From the NCBI RefSeq assembly GCF_000744705.1, contig NZ_JQML01000001.1, positions 9,434,017-9,498,016 of the forward strand: a stretch of 64,000 bases of DNA, given 5' to 3'. Made by a program: the position numbers and the translations under genes. The stretch comes from Streptacidiphilus albus JL83 (GTDB lineage Bacteria; Actinomycetota; Actinomycetes; Streptomycetales; Streptomycetaceae). Under the pieces are notes generated by a model that saw only the letters and a program-made list of their open reading frames with translations, was not told the DNA's origin and did no database searches. Positions 37,528-46,779 of the stretch are shown piece after piece; position 1 is the first letter of the stretch; each line of letters begins with the position of its first letter.

Positions 37528-38435
37528 CCACGCCCCACCGCCTCCAGCCGACGGACCCGCATCGGGAACCGGCCCCGGACACCGGCCCGGACACCGGCCC
37601 GGCTGCCCGGCCAGGTCTGCTGCTGCACCTGTCCGGTCCGCTCCAGTCCTGGGGCGAGCGTTCACGGTTCAACCAACGCGACACGGCGGCATTCCCAACC
37701 CGCTCCGCCCTGATCGGCCTCCTGGCCGCAGCCCTCGGCCAGGACCGGTACACGTCGCTCCACGACCTGGCCCGGCTCAGGTTCGCGGTGCGAGCCGACC
37801 GCGCCGGCGTACTGCTGCGCGACTTCCACACGGTCGGCGGCGGCCTCCCGGTCAAGGGAACTGTCCGCACGGCTGCAGGCAAGCCCCGCACTGCCGAAAC
37901 AGCGACCCTCGTCAGCCACCGCTACTACCTCCAGGACGCGGCCTTCACCGTTGCCGTTACCTGCGCCGACGGCGATGACCACCTGCTCGACCGGTGCGCC
38001 GCCGCCCTCGCAGAGCCCCACTGGCCGCCCTACCTCGGCCGCCGGTCCTGCCCCCCGGACACCCCCGTCCTGATCGGAGCAGTAGCCGACGCCTGGCGAG
38101 CTCTCACCCACGCGCCCCTGCACCGCGAAGCCCCCCACAGTCGGCTCCCGAAATCCCCCGCAGCGGTCGTCGTCGTTCACGCCGACGAACCGCTCACCGG
38201 ACTCGTCGCACCCCCCGGCGGCCAACTGCTCGACGACGGGTCCACCAGCCCGATCAACGACGAGCCGGTCAGCTTCGACCCGATGAACCGGCTCTACCGA
38301 ACCCGTACGGACCACCGACGCACCCTGCACGTCCCCCTCGGCCAGTGCGCCGGCCTGGGCAGCACGTTCCTCCGGGCCGTCCTCGACCACCTCGACCACC
38401 TCGACCTAGCTTCTCCCCAGGAGGACCCCCAGTGA
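37524..38435 (+). CDS. cas5e: Cas5e (CasD)
   Basis: 303 residues from GTG 37524 overlapping cas7. After about 30 Pro-rich residues it reads GLLLHLSGPLQSWGERSRFN, the signature start of Cas5, with ALIGLLAAALGQDR and the Gly-rich segment typical of the RRM fold. Cas5e binds the 5' handle of crRNA and caps the Cas7 filament. Its stop overlaps the cas6e start (GTGA) and an AGGAGGA precedes the latter. Confidence 0.94.
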   Translation: MTTPHRLQPTDPHREPAPDTGPDTGPAARPGLLLHLSGPLQSWGERSRFNQRDTAAFPTRSALIGLLAAALGQDRYTSLHDLARLRFAVRADRAGVLLRDFHTVGGGLPVKGTVRTAAGKPRTAETATLVSHRYYLQDAAFTVAVTCADGDDHLLDRCAAALAEPHWPPYLGRRSCPPDTPVLIGAVADAWRALTHAPLHREAPHSRLPKSPAAVVVVHADEPLTGLVAPPGGQLLDDGSTSPINDEPVSFDPMNRLYRTRTDHRRTLHVPLGQCAGLGSTFLRAVLDHLDHLDLASPQEDPQ

Positions 38436-39217
38436 CCACCTGGCTCACCCGAATCGTCACCAACCCCGGCAGTCGCGAAGTGGAGCGTGACAGCGTCGAC
38501 ATGACGCAGCTGCACCGCACGGTGATGGCGATGTTCCCCGAGGACCTGGGCGACGAGGCACGCCTGAGCGGTGGTGTGCTGTTCCGCTACGAAGCCGGAC
38601 GTGGGGGCGCCACCGTGCTCGTGCAGAGCGCGCTCCAGCCCGACGTCGGCCGACTCCCTACCGGCTACGGTCAGTCCGCGCTCCGCCAGATCGACCCGCT
38701 GCTCGACGCTTTGCGCCCGGGGCACCAGGTGCACTACCGCATCATCGCCAACGCCAGCCGCAAACTCGGCCGCAACACCCAGCAGGGCCGCCCGCTCAGC
38801 GTCGTCCCGCTGTTCGGTGCCGAGGCCGAGGAATGGTGGGCCCGCCAGGCCGAGCAGTCCGGCCTGGTTCCCACCCTGGTCACCGCCGAACCGCTCAACC
38901 CCACATCCTTCCACCGCCTGATCCCGGCCGGGATGCCCGCCCGGACCACCACCACCCCTGTACGCGCCGAGTCGAGCGAGTCCCACCCTGCAGCCGCAGC
39001 CGCCCCTGGGACCGCCGATGCCTCACCTACGGCCGCCGCGGTGGGTCGGCGCGGCCGAGGAGGTGAAGGGCGCGTGCACATCCGGCAGGTGCAGACCCGC
39101 TTCGACGGAATCGCCGTCGTCCAGAACCCTGCTTTGCTGCGCGAACGCATCCGGACCGGCATCGGCCGAGGCAAGGCGTACGGCTGCGGGCTGCTCACCC
39201 TGGCCCCCGTCCGGTGA
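38432..39217 (+). CDS. cas6e: Cas6e pre-crRNA endonuclease (CasE)
   Basis: 261 residues from GTG 38432. The N-terminal TWLTRIVTNP strand, the helix with LHRTVMAMFP (candidate catalytic His) and the C-terminal glycine loop GIGRGKAYGCGLLTLAPV are typical. It cleaves repeats in the precursor RNA and stays on the 3' hairpin. Residues about 172-212 form a Thr/Ala/Pro/Ser-rich low-complexity insertion before the second RRM strand, absent from short homologues. The stop overlaps cas1 (GTGA). Confidence 0.94.
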   Translation: MTTWLTRIVTNPGSREVERDSVDMTQLHRTVMAMFPEDLGDEARLSGGVLFRYEAGRGGATVLVQSALQPDVGRLPTGYGQSALRQIDPLLDALRPGHQVHYRIIANASRKLGRNTQQGRPLSVVPLFGAEAEEWWARQAEQSGLVPTLVTAEPLNPTSFHRLIPAGMPARTTTTPVRAESSESHPAAAAAPGTADASPTAAAVGRRGRGGEGRVHIRQVQTRFDGIAVVQNPALLRERIRTGIGRGKAYGCGLLTLAPVR

Positions 39218-40281
39218 CCGGTCCCATGGACCTGACGCGGCCTGGTGGAAGCAGCACGGCCGGCTCGGCGCGGCGACGGATCGCCGCGCCGACTGCCGCG
39301 ATGCTGCCCCGGATCGCCGACGGACTGTCTTTCCTGTACGTGGACATGATGCGGATCGTCCAGGATGACACCGGTCTGATCGCCTTCCCCGCTACACCGG
39401 ATCGAGAACGGCCTGCCGAGGCCACCAGTCGTCGGCGGGTCCGCATTCCCACAGCAGCGCTGAGCTGTTTGCTCCTGGGGCCAGGCACGTCGATCACAGC
39501 CCCGGCGCTCGCCACCCTCGCCCGCCACGGAACCACGGTCGTGTGCACCGGTGCCGCCGGAGTGCGCTCCTACGCCGGAATCACCCCCGCCGGCCAGGAC
39601 AGCCGCTGGTTGGAGGCCCAGGCCACCGCCTGGGCCGACGATGTGCGTCGCCGCGACGTGGCCGAGCGGATGTACCGCATGCGGTTCGGCGATGACGACC
39701 ACAGGTCCGCCCGCGCAGCGCCGCCGACCATCGCCCAACTGCGCGGCATGGAAGGCCAGCGCATGAAGGCCCTGTACCGGATCCTCGCCACGCAGCACGG
39801 CGTCCGTGCCTTCAAACGCTCCTACGACCCCGACGACTGGGACGGCCAGGATCCGGTCAACCTCGCCCTGTCGGCCGCGAACACCTGCATGTACGGCATC
39901 GCGCACGCCGCGATCGTGGCATTGGGCTGCACCCCGGGACTCGGGTTCGTCCACACCGGGACCTCCCACGCGTTCGTTTACGACGTCGCCGACCTGTACA
40001 AGGCGGAACTGGCGATCCCGCTCGCCTTCTCCCTGCACCGCTCCACCGACCCGGAAGGCGAGGCGCGCCGCGCCTTCCGGGAACGCCTGCTCCTGATCCG
40101 GTTAATGCCCCGCATAGTCCGCGACATCCAAAATCTCCTCGACCCCGACGGTGGCGCCGGGCGAAGCGGGGCCGCTGCAGGGACAGAGGCGATGGACGTG
40201 GAAGAAGTCGAACTGGTGAGCCTGTGGGACCCGGAGACCGGTCCCGTCAAGGGCGGCACCAACTACGGCGCGGAGGGCTGA
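39214..40281 (+). CDS. cas1: Cas1e integrase
   Basis: 355 residues from GTG 39214; an ATG lies four codons later. The metal ligands of the C-terminal helical domain are in QLRGMEGQRMKALYR (about Glu180), LGFVHTGTSHAF (about His247) and VYDVADLYK (about Asp260). With Cas2 it inserts new spacers next to the leader. The last about 45 residues are a poorly conserved Gly/Ala tail. Confidence 0.95.
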   Translation: MTGPMDLTRPGGSSTAGSARRRIAAPTAAMLPRIADGLSFLYVDMMRIVQDDTGLIAFPATPDRERPAEATSRRRVRIPTAALSCLLLGPGTSITAPALATLARHGTTVVCTGAAGVRSYAGITPAGQDSRWLEAQATAWADDVRRRDVAERMYRMRFGDDDHRSARAAPPTIAQLRGMEGQRMKALYRILATQHGVRAFKRSYDPDDWDGQDPVNLALSAANTCMYGIAHAAIVALGCTPGLGFVHTGTSHAFVYDVADLYKAELAIPLAFSLHRSTDPEGEARRAFRERLLLIRLMPRIVRDIQNLLDPDGGAGRSGAAAGTEAMDVEEVELVSLWDPETGPVKGGTNYGAEG

Positions 40282-40287
40282 CGGCCC

Positions 40288-40605
40288 ATGGCCAACCTCA
40301 CCGTCATCTCCACCACTGCCGTCCCCGATCACGTCCGCGGCGCGCTCAGCCGGTGGATGCTGGAGCCCACTCCCGGTCTGTATGTGGGAACTCTCTCGGG
40401 CAAGGTCCGCGACGAACTGTGGGCAGTCGTTGCTGCCTCCGTCGGCACCGGGGCCGCTGTCGTCATCAGCCCGTCCGACAACGAACAGCGCTTCATCATC
40501 CGCACCGCCGGCGAACGTCGACGCACCGTGGAGGATTTCGACGGCCTGATGATGATTGTCCTTAACCCCTTGGAGGCGGATAACGAATCGGCAAAGGCTG
40601 TGTAG
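40288..40605 (+). CDS. cas2: Cas2e
   Basis: 105 residues from ATG 40288, six bases after cas1. LTVISTTAVPDHVRGALSRW, GLYVGTLSGKVRDELWAVV and the FDGLMMIVLNPLEADNE end are typical of Cas2e, which dimerises to bridge two Cas1 dimers. The last codons (NESAKAV, 40582-40605) coincide with the conserved leader motif of array 2, so coding and leader functions overlap. Confidence 0.94.
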   Translation: MANLTVISTTAVPDHVRGALSRWMLEPTPGLYVGTLSGKVRDELWAVVAASVGTGAAVVISPSDNEQRFIIRTAGERRRTVEDFDGLMMIVLNPLEADNESAKAV

Positions 40606-40623
40606 ATCCCCAGGTCGGCAAGT
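40584..40623 (+). promoter_or_regulatory. Leader motif of CRISPR array 2, overlapping the cas2 end
   Basis: CGAATCGGCAAAG at 40584 and CAGGTCGGCAAGT at 40611-40623 match the array 1 leader in sequence and exact distance (40 bases) to the first repeat. The distal motif is inside the cas2 coding sequence, whose stop TAG is at 40603-40605. Confidence 0.75.
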
Positions 40624-42787
40624 GTGCTCTCCGCGCAGGCGGAGGTGAACCGACGGTCGACCAGAACATCGCCGCGGTGCTGTCGTGCTCTCCGCGCAGG
40701 CGGAGGTGAACCGCCGGTGGTGGCGCCGAGGCCGGCGCGGGTGGCGTGCTCTCCGCGCAGGCGGAGGTGAACCGTCCCTTCGTCGGCCGGCCTTCGCGGC
40801 TTACAGGTGCTCTCCGCGCAGGCGGAGGTGAACCGTCGGGCGGGTGAGCTGACCGGCATCGCGGACGGTGCTCTCCGCGCAGGCGGAGGTGAACCGAACT
40901 CGATGCGTCCGGCCATGAGGCTGGACTCGTGCTCTCCGCGCAGGCGGAGGTGAACCGGCATGGGCCGCGAGGGCACGGGCGGCAGAGTCGTGCTCTCCGC
41001 GCAGGCGGAGGTGAACCGCTGTTGGCTGCTGCTCTGGAGGAGGCGTTGCTGTGCTCTCCGCGCAGGCGGAGGTGAACCAGCAACCGGCCGCCCCGGGCCC
41101 CTGACCCGCATGTGCTCTCCGCGCAGGCGGAGGTGAACCTTCGACGCGGGCCAGCGCGCGGGTTGCGCCCGGGTGCTCTCCGCGCAGGCGGAGGTGAACC
41201 GGGCGAGCACGCGATCGCCCACCGGCTGGGCGGGTGCTCTCCGCGCAGGCGGAGGTGAACCGGGGCTCGGGTGGCACATCGACACCCGGGCCGCGTGCTC
41301 TCCGCGCAGGCGGAGGTGAACCGGCCTCGTTGCTGGCGTAGGAGTGGCAGCCGGCGTGCTCTCCGCGCAGGCGGAGGTGAACCGGGTCGGGTGGCGGTGC
41401 GGATCAGGCCGCGCGGGTGCTCTCCGCGCAGGCGGAGGTGAACCGATCATGTCCGTGGGCGAGCCGATCGTGTTCGCGTGCTCTCCGCGCAGGCGGAGGT
41501 GAACCGGTCTGGCAGTTGACGCCGATGTGCTCGCCGCGGTGCTCTCCGCGCAGGCGGAGGTGAACCGGACGGCATCGCCGTCCTGTCCGACACGCGCCAG
41601 TGCTCTCCGCGCAGGCGGAGGTGAACCGGCGTACTTCAGGTCCTGCTCGGGCTTCAGTCCGTGCTCTCCGCGCAGGCGGAGGTGAACCGATGATTTGTCC
41701 CGTTCTGTACGGGAGTTGGTGGTGCTCTCCGCGCAGGCGGAGGTGAACCGGCGGTGGTGGACGTCTTCACCGGTGGCCGGTGGTGCTCTCCGCGCAGGCG
41801 GAGGTGAACCGCCGTGCAGGGCCCTGCGCTCCGCATCGGCGATGTGCTCTCCGCGCAGGCGGAGGTGAACCGTCCGCTACGTCGTGGTCCTGACCTCCGG
41901 AGTTGTGCTCTCCGCGCAGGCGGAGGTGAACCGCCGAGCGAGCGGTAGAGGTGCGCTCCGGCGTCGTGCTCTCCGCGCAGGCGGAGGTGAACCGGCGTAC
42001 ACCGCGTCCTGGGCGGGGGACAACTTGTGCTCTCCGCGCAGGCGGAGGTGAACCGCCGACGGCCTCGCCGTCGTCGTAGGCCACGACGTGCTCTCCGCGC
42101 AGGCGGAGGTGAACCGTACGGCTCCATGTCCACACTGACGCGGATCGCGTGCTCTCCGCGCAGGCGGAGGTGAACCGGCCGAGCGCCGCCGCGCGACGTC
42201 GTACGGCATGTGCTCTCCGCGCAGGCGGAGGTGAACCGCGGCCCCGGAAGGGGTCGAGGCGGACGTCGAGGTGCTCTCCGCGCAGGCGGAGGTGAACCGT
42301 GGTGGACGTGGTCGCTCGCCGACCACCTCGCGTGCTTTCCGCGCAGGCGGAGGTGAACCGAGGACTGAGGACACCGAGGGCCGGTGGGGTCCGTGCTCTC
42401 CGCGCAGGCGGAGGTGAACCGCCCTCGCCCGGAACGTCGCCGAGTTGCCCGACGTGCTCTCCGCGCAGGCGGAGGTGAACCGGTGCCGTCGTGCTGGTCG
42501 ATGACGGTGCCCTCGTGCTCTCCGCGCAGGCGGAGGTGAACCGTTCAATATCGCGCGGAAACGAGCCGAAACGCTGTGCTCTCCGCGCAGGCGGAGGTGA
42601 ATCGGTCACGCGGTCGTGGTCCATGGCCCAGTGGTCGTGCTCTCCGCGCAGGCGGAGGTGAACCGTGAAGGTCAAGAGGGTTGATCGGGAGGCGGGTGTG
42701 CTCTCCGCGCAGGCGGAGGTGAACCGAACCAGCACCAGGACCGCCTGAGACAGGTGTGGTGCTCTCCGCGCAGGCGGAGGTGAACCG
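40624..42787 (+). CRISPR. CRISPR array 2, leader-proximal part, 36 repeats
   Basis: 29-base repeats start at 40624 and recur every 61 bases to 42759, with 32-base spacers. The repeat is the same as in array 1 in crRNA sense on the plus strand. Single-base variants occur, for example near 42334 and in the repeat ending about 42604. The leader is at the left, directly after cas2. The spacer after the last repeat is cut by an IS5-family element. Confidence 0.97.
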
Positions 42788-42804
42788 CCTGGCGGGGGCA
42801 CTAG

Positions 42805-43741
42805 AGCGTGTTTAGAAAGTGCGTTCACAGCCACTCGTCGATCAGGGCGACGTTGACTGTCGCCTCGTAGCGGACGGCCAACTTGTCGTACCGAGTCGCG
42901 ACCGCGCGTCGGCGCTTGAGTCGGCCGATCCCGCACTCCACCGCGTGGCGCTCGCGGTAGTCGACCTTGTCGAACGTCGGCGGTCGACCACCGGCAGAGC
43001 CCCGCTTCCTACGGTTGCGGATCTGGTCCCGCTTCTCCGGAATGGTGCAGCGTATGCCGCGCCTGCGCAGGTAGGCGCGGTTCGCCCTGGACCCGTAGGC
43101 CTTGTCCGCGCGGATCCTCCTGGGCCGGGTGCGTGGTCGACCAACTCCGGTGCGGGGCACCCTGATCAGCCCCAGGACCGTCTGAAACTGCGGGGAGTCG
43201 CCCCATTGGCCAGGAGTGATCACGATCGCCAGGGGCTTCTGCCCCTGCTCGACCGCGAGGTGGATTTTCGTCGTCAGGCCTCCGCGGGAGCGACCGAGGC
43301 CATGGTGGGCCGGCTCGGTCTCGACGCCGCCGGGAGACTCCTTCTGGAGGTCCCCCTTTTACGGGCCCCGGCCGCGTGCTGATGCGCACGGCAGACCGTC
43401 GAGTCCACGGAGACGTCCCAGGTGACCAGGCCCTTCGCATCCGCCCGGGCCCGGAGCCCGACCACCACAGCGGCGCAGGTCCCGTCACGCTGCCAGCGCC
43501 GGAACAGCCCGTACACCGACTCCCACGGCCCGTACCGCTCCGGAACGTCCCGCCACGGCGCTCCCGTGCGAGTCCGCCACCGGATCCCGTCGATCAGCTG
43601 CCGACGGGAGTACATCGCGGGTCGCCCCGGCCTCACGCCCACGGGCAGCAACGGTGCCAGCACGGCCCACTGTTCGTTCGTCAGATCTCCACGTCCCACG
43701 ACAAGATCATCGCAGACCTTGATCTACTTTATAAACAGACC
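42805..43741 (-). mobile_element. IS5-family element inserted in a CRISPR spacer
   Basis: 937 bases flanked by CTAG at 42801-42804 and 43742-43745. Terminal repeats are AGCGTGTTTAGAAAGT (left) and GGTCTGTTTATAAAGT (right, reversed), 12 of 16 identical. Removing the element and one CTAG joins 17 and 15 bases into a 32-base spacer, the length of its neighbours. A CTAG target (YTAR type) fits IS5-family preference. Confidence 0.93.
42825..43699 (-). CDS. IS5-family transposase, two frames joined by frameshifting
   Basis: The first frame (from ATG 43699) holds LTNEQWAVLAPLLP, the helix-turn-helix region and DVSVDSTVCRAHQHA with the first catalytic Asp. At the minus-strand run AAAAGGGGG (plus 43352-43360) a minus-one shift leads into the second frame, which is open from DLQKESPGGVETEP through HHGLGRSRGGLTTKIHLAVE to IRADKAYGSRANR (second Asp) and RHAVECGIGRLKRRRAVATR (Glu), ending at 42825. 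Together about 290 residues, the expected size. Programmed frameshifting is known in this IS group; a simple mutation cannot be excluded. Confidence 0.85.
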
Positions 43742-43760
43742 CTAGTGTTTCCTCAATCGA

Positions 43761-44023
43761 GTGCTCTCCGCGCAGGCGGAGGTGAACCGCCGCTGGACAG
43801 CGAGGATCTCGGTTTGGACGAGTGCTCTCCGCGCGGGCGGAGTTGAACCGCTGCGCGGAGCGAGCGAGCCGGGGTGCTCTCCGCGCAAGCGGAGGTGAAC
43901 CGGTGCCGTCGGCGACGGTGAAGTCGCCGCGGGCGTGCTCTCCGCGCAGGCGGAGGTGAACCGAACCGGGGGAACACGTAGACACCGGCCGGGCGGTGCT
44001 CTCCGCGCAGGCGGGGTGAACCG
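43761..44023 (+). CRISPR. CRISPR array 2, leader-distal part, 5 degenerate repeats
   Basis: Repeats start at 43761, 43821, 43874, 43935 and 43996. The second has two changed bases, the third one, the last lacks one base; spacers are 31, 24, 32 and 32 bases. Such decay is usual at the leader-distal end. The part is the continuation of the array at 40624-42787 beyond the IS insertion. Confidence 0.93.
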
Positions 44024-44053
44024 CAGGCCTGGTCGGAGCAGGGCTGGGACAAG

Positions 44054-44398
44054 GTGATCGCCCTGCTGCGGGCGCGGGACGACGAGTCGGTCGTCATGTC
44101 CTACTCGGCGTGCGAGGGCTTCCCGAACCCGGTCGTCGCCGGCGCGGCCCCGCCGGTCGAGGTGGATCCGGACAGCGGGCACGAGGACGCACGCGACGCG
44201 TTCTGTGCGCTGCCGCCGGCAGAGCAGTGGTCGAAGTGCATGGCCGAGCTGCAGACCGGCGTAAACGGACTGGAGTTGAAGCCGGACAACTGGGAGGAGT
44301 TCCGGTTCATGCACTGCCTGTCGGTGCAGGACCTGTCCGCTGACGACAGAAAGGGGCGGATGCGCGAGGCGGTCGAGCGGATGAACGCTTCCGCGTAG
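44054..44398 (+). CDS. Hypothetical protein at the end of the CRISPR array
   Basis: 114 residues from GTG 44054; the frame is open back into the last repeat, so the 5' end may have been lost. The sequence (VIALLRARDDESVVMSYSAC, then LELKPDNWEEFRFMHCLSV) is well formed and acidic with three to four Cys. I do not recognise it; its style resembles phage-borne proteins, as do the following small genes. Confidence 0.5.
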   Translation: MIALLRARDDESVVMSYSACEGFPNPVVAGAAPPVEVDPDSGHEDARDAFCALPPAEQWSKCMAELQTGVNGLELKPDNWEEFRFMHCLSVQDLSADDRKGRMREAVERMNASA

Positions 44399-44463
44399 TC
44401 ACCTCCCCGAGCGCTGGCACTCCATCGGAGCGACCATGGAACCATGGCGAATCCACAGCGCGG

Positions 44464-44640
44464 ATCAACCCCCGTTGTTGGGAATGCACCTACTGCGGGG
44501 CGGCCCTGGAGCAGACGTGGGCAATCTTCAAGGCGCTGGGGAGGGCTGATCCAGTCACCATCACGGACGCGACGATCTATTGCGTGAACGGCCATCCGCA
44601 GCCAGAGGCACCCAAGGCGGAGGCGACCCCAACCGCTTGA
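44464..44640 (+). CDS. Small zinc-ribbon-like ORF, start unclear
   Basis: The frame reads INPRCWECTYCGAALEQTWA, then DPVTITDATIYCVNGHPQPE and stops at 44640. The CxxC pair (ECTYCG) and later Cys/His suggest a small zinc ribbon. No ATG, GTG or ribosome site was found in frame just upstream, so it may be a fragment. Confidence 0.4.
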   Translation: MNPRCWECTYCGAALEQTWAIFKALGRADPVTITDATIYCVNGHPQPEAPKAEATPTA

Positions 44641-44784
44641 TGCCGGGCACCGTGATCTCCGAGGCTATGCGCCGCCCGCTCAGCCGCTCCCGTCCGTGCT
44701 GCTGCTTGTGGTGAGCCCGAGGTCTTGATCAGCGGTGGCCCAGTCGCTGGTGATGGCCCGCTGCGCGGCGGCGACCGTGACACG

Positions 44785-45333
44785 CTACGGCGTCGTGCTC
44801 AGCTTGCGTGTCGTCGTGTAGGCGAACGGGCCGTGGACGCCGGAGCTGTGCCGCTCGGCGGCTTCGAGGGCGACCTGCATCCGCTTGCGGACCGGCAGCT
44901 CGGTGGTGGCGTACAGCGCGCCGAGGGCGATGTCGGCGCCGCAGCCGACGGCGGCGTAGCGGGCGTGGGGCTCGCCGACCTGGTAGTCGGAGTCGACGAT
45001 GAACAGGCGTCCGGCTATGCCGACGAGGAACTGGCCGCCGGATTCCTGCTCGGCGTTCTTCGTGGCCCAGCCGCCGTCCTTGAGGCAGGCGCGGACGGAG
45101 TCGACGAACGTGGTGACCATGAAGCGCGGCAGGTCTCCGGTCGGCTCCGGGGGAGTGAAGGCGTACCGGAGCAGCTGGCCCATGCGGTACGAGGTGGTGA
45201 AGCCCATCGCGTACGGGCCGTTGCGGAAGACCTTCTCGTCCGCCCGGAGCGTCAGGGACCAGCCGGAGACGCCGGCACTGTCGGCACCGAGGTGGACGCG
45301 GCCGTTGCGGACGATGCCGACTACAGCTGTCAT
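44785..45333 (-). CDS. Proteasome/HslV-like Ntn hydrolase
   Basis: 182 residues from ATG 45333. MTAVVGIVRNGRVHLGADSA places Thr2 as the N-terminal nucleophile after Met removal, with the Asp of GADSAGVSG as in beta-type proteasome and HslV subunits. FLVGIAGRLFIVDSDYQV and AVGCGADIALGALYAT are further fold motifs. Single-gene members of this type are often found in actinophages and mobile regions. No ATPase partner (HslU) is nearby. It may be a peptidase or only share the fold. Confidence 0.75.
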   Translation of the reverse strand: MTAVVGIVRNGRVHLGADSAGVSGWSLTLRADEKVFRNGPYAMGFTTSYRMGQLLRYAFTPPEPTGDLPRFMVTTFVDSVRACLKDGGWATKNAEQESGGQFLVGIAGRLFIVDSDYQVGEPHARYAAVGCGADIALGALYATTELPVRKRMQVALEAAERHSSGVHGPFAYTTTRKLSTTP

Positions 45334-45421
45334 GGCGTCAGGGTACCGGGCGGGCGCCGGCGCCAGGGGATGGAGCGGCACCCGCCACCCCAGGCTCAGG
45401 TGACGGGCGCCCAGACGCTGC

Positions 45422-45577
45422 TCAGTCCTGCTCGTCCGCTTCGGCGGAGCCTGTGGCGAAGACGGCCAGTCGGTACGGCGCGTCAGGACGGTCGGGCCAG
45501 ATGTTGGCCTCGGTGGCGGCCTGGGTGCGCTCGTAGTCGGCGACGAGCGCGGCGTGCTGCTGGCTGATCCACTTCAT
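45422..45577 (-). CDS. Small hypothetical protein
   Basis: 51 residues (MKWISQQHAALVADYERTQA...) from ATG 45577, with AGGGACG upstream. No family recognised. It lies upstream of the HslV-like gene on the same strand with 88 bases between, possibly one unit. Confidence 0.5.
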   Translation of the reverse strand: MKWISQQHAALVADYERTQAATEANIWPDRPDAPYRLAVFATGSAEADEQD

Positions 45578-45876
45578 CGGCTGCGTCCCTACGTCTGTCG
45601 GTCTGCCCGAGTATGACAGCGCCGGCGGTGTCAGCCGGGCTTGTTCGACTCGCTCTGGCAAGCCGTCCAGCCGATCGAAGACGACGAACTACTGATGGCA
45701 TCGTGTATTGGATTGTCGTGATTTCCCCGAGTAGGCGGCGGCGGAAGGGCAAGTCCGTACCCGTAGATGGTTGGGCTCGGTCGTGTCCCTTGGAGTGGTG
45801 TAACGGTCGCATGCCAACGGTTAGGCGGTGGGCGGTAGGGGGCTTGCCCCCGAAGAGTGGACACCGGTTCGTAGTG

Positions 45877-46779
45877 TTATGCGGCAAGTGTCATGGTATC
45901 CGACTGCAGCTGGTGCTCTCGCTCCCGGGCGAGGGGGCTGAGTTGGCCGTTGGCCGAGTGCCGGCGCTTGGTGTTGTACCGGTTGAGCCAGCGGAAGACC
46001 TGTTGGCGGCAGGCGGCGGCTCCGGCGAAGCGGCGCGCGCCCTTGAGGATCTCCCGCTTGAGGGAGGCGTGGAAGCTCTCACAAGCTGCGTTGTCCGCGC
46101 TCGTGCCGACAGCGCCCATGGATTGGGTGACACCCAACTCGTCGCACAAGTCGGCAAACTGACGGCTCGTGTACTGTGCACCGTGATCGGAGTGGAAGAC
46201 TGCCCCGGTGAGGTCGCTGCGGGTGGCGGCGGCCATCTTCAGGGCGTCGGCCACCAGCTCGGTGCGCATGTGGTCGGCGATCGACCAGCCGACCACCCTC
46301 CTGCTGAAGCAGTCCAGCACAGTCGCCAGATACAGGAACTCGCCGTCACCGACGGGCAGATACGTGATGTCGCCCATGTACTTCAGGTTCGGCGCGGGGG
46401 CGGTGAAGTCGCGGCCGAACAGGTCCGGCACCACGGTGTCGGACGGCTCGGGGACGGTGGTGCGCACGCGCCGGCGCAGGTGGGTGCCGACGATCCCGAA
46501 GGCGCGCATGACCCGGGTGACCTTCTTGTGGTTGACCGGCGCCTCGCCGGTCTCGCGCAGCTCGGCGGTGATGCGCGGGGACCCGTAGGCGCCGTCGAAC
46601 TCTGCGTGCACCTCGCGGATCCTGGCCGCGAGGGCGGCGTCGGCCCGCTCCCGGGCGGCGCGGGCCGGGGCGGCGGCGCACCACTTGTAGTAGCTGGAGC
46701 GGTTGACCTCCAGGACCTGGCACAGCCGCTTGACGGGGAAGTCCTCCCGGTGGGCGGAGATGAACGCGAAGCGGCTCAC
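45877..46779 (-). CDS. IS3-family transposase OrfB
   Basis: 300 residues from the GTG that overlaps the orfA stop. HTH_21 region VKRLCQVLEVNRSSYYKW; DDE core with MGDITYLPV (Asp), GAVFHSDHGAQYTS (Asp), and SADNAACESFHASLKREIL (Glu). A frame through this gene is open into the IS256 transposase upstream, but that is a chance of composition. Ends QLQSDTMTLAA. A minus-one shift from orfA could also make an OrfAB fusion. Confidence 0.88.
   Translation of the reverse strand: MSRFAFISAHREDFPVKRLCQVLEVNRSSYYKWCAAAPARAARERADAALAARIREVHAEFDGAYGSPRITAELRETGEAPVNHKKVTRVMRAFGIVGTHLRRRVRTTVPEPSDTVVPDLFGRDFTAPAPNLKYMGDITYLPVGDGEFLYLATVLDCFSRRVVGWSIADHMRTELVADALKMAAATRSDLTGAVFHSDHGAQYTSRQFADLCDELGVTQSMGAVGTSADNAACESFHASLKREILKGARRFAGAAACRQQVFRWLNRYNTKRRHSANGQLSPLAREREHQLQSDTMTLAA

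Noticed and set aside
40329..42936. Several repetitive frames inside the CRISPR array (VHLRLRGEH, GSPPPARRA patterns)
   Set aside because: They are translations of the CRISPR repeats, not genes.
43761..44023. A separate third CRISPR array
   Set aside because: The spacer restored across the IS5 element shows it is the distal end of array 2.
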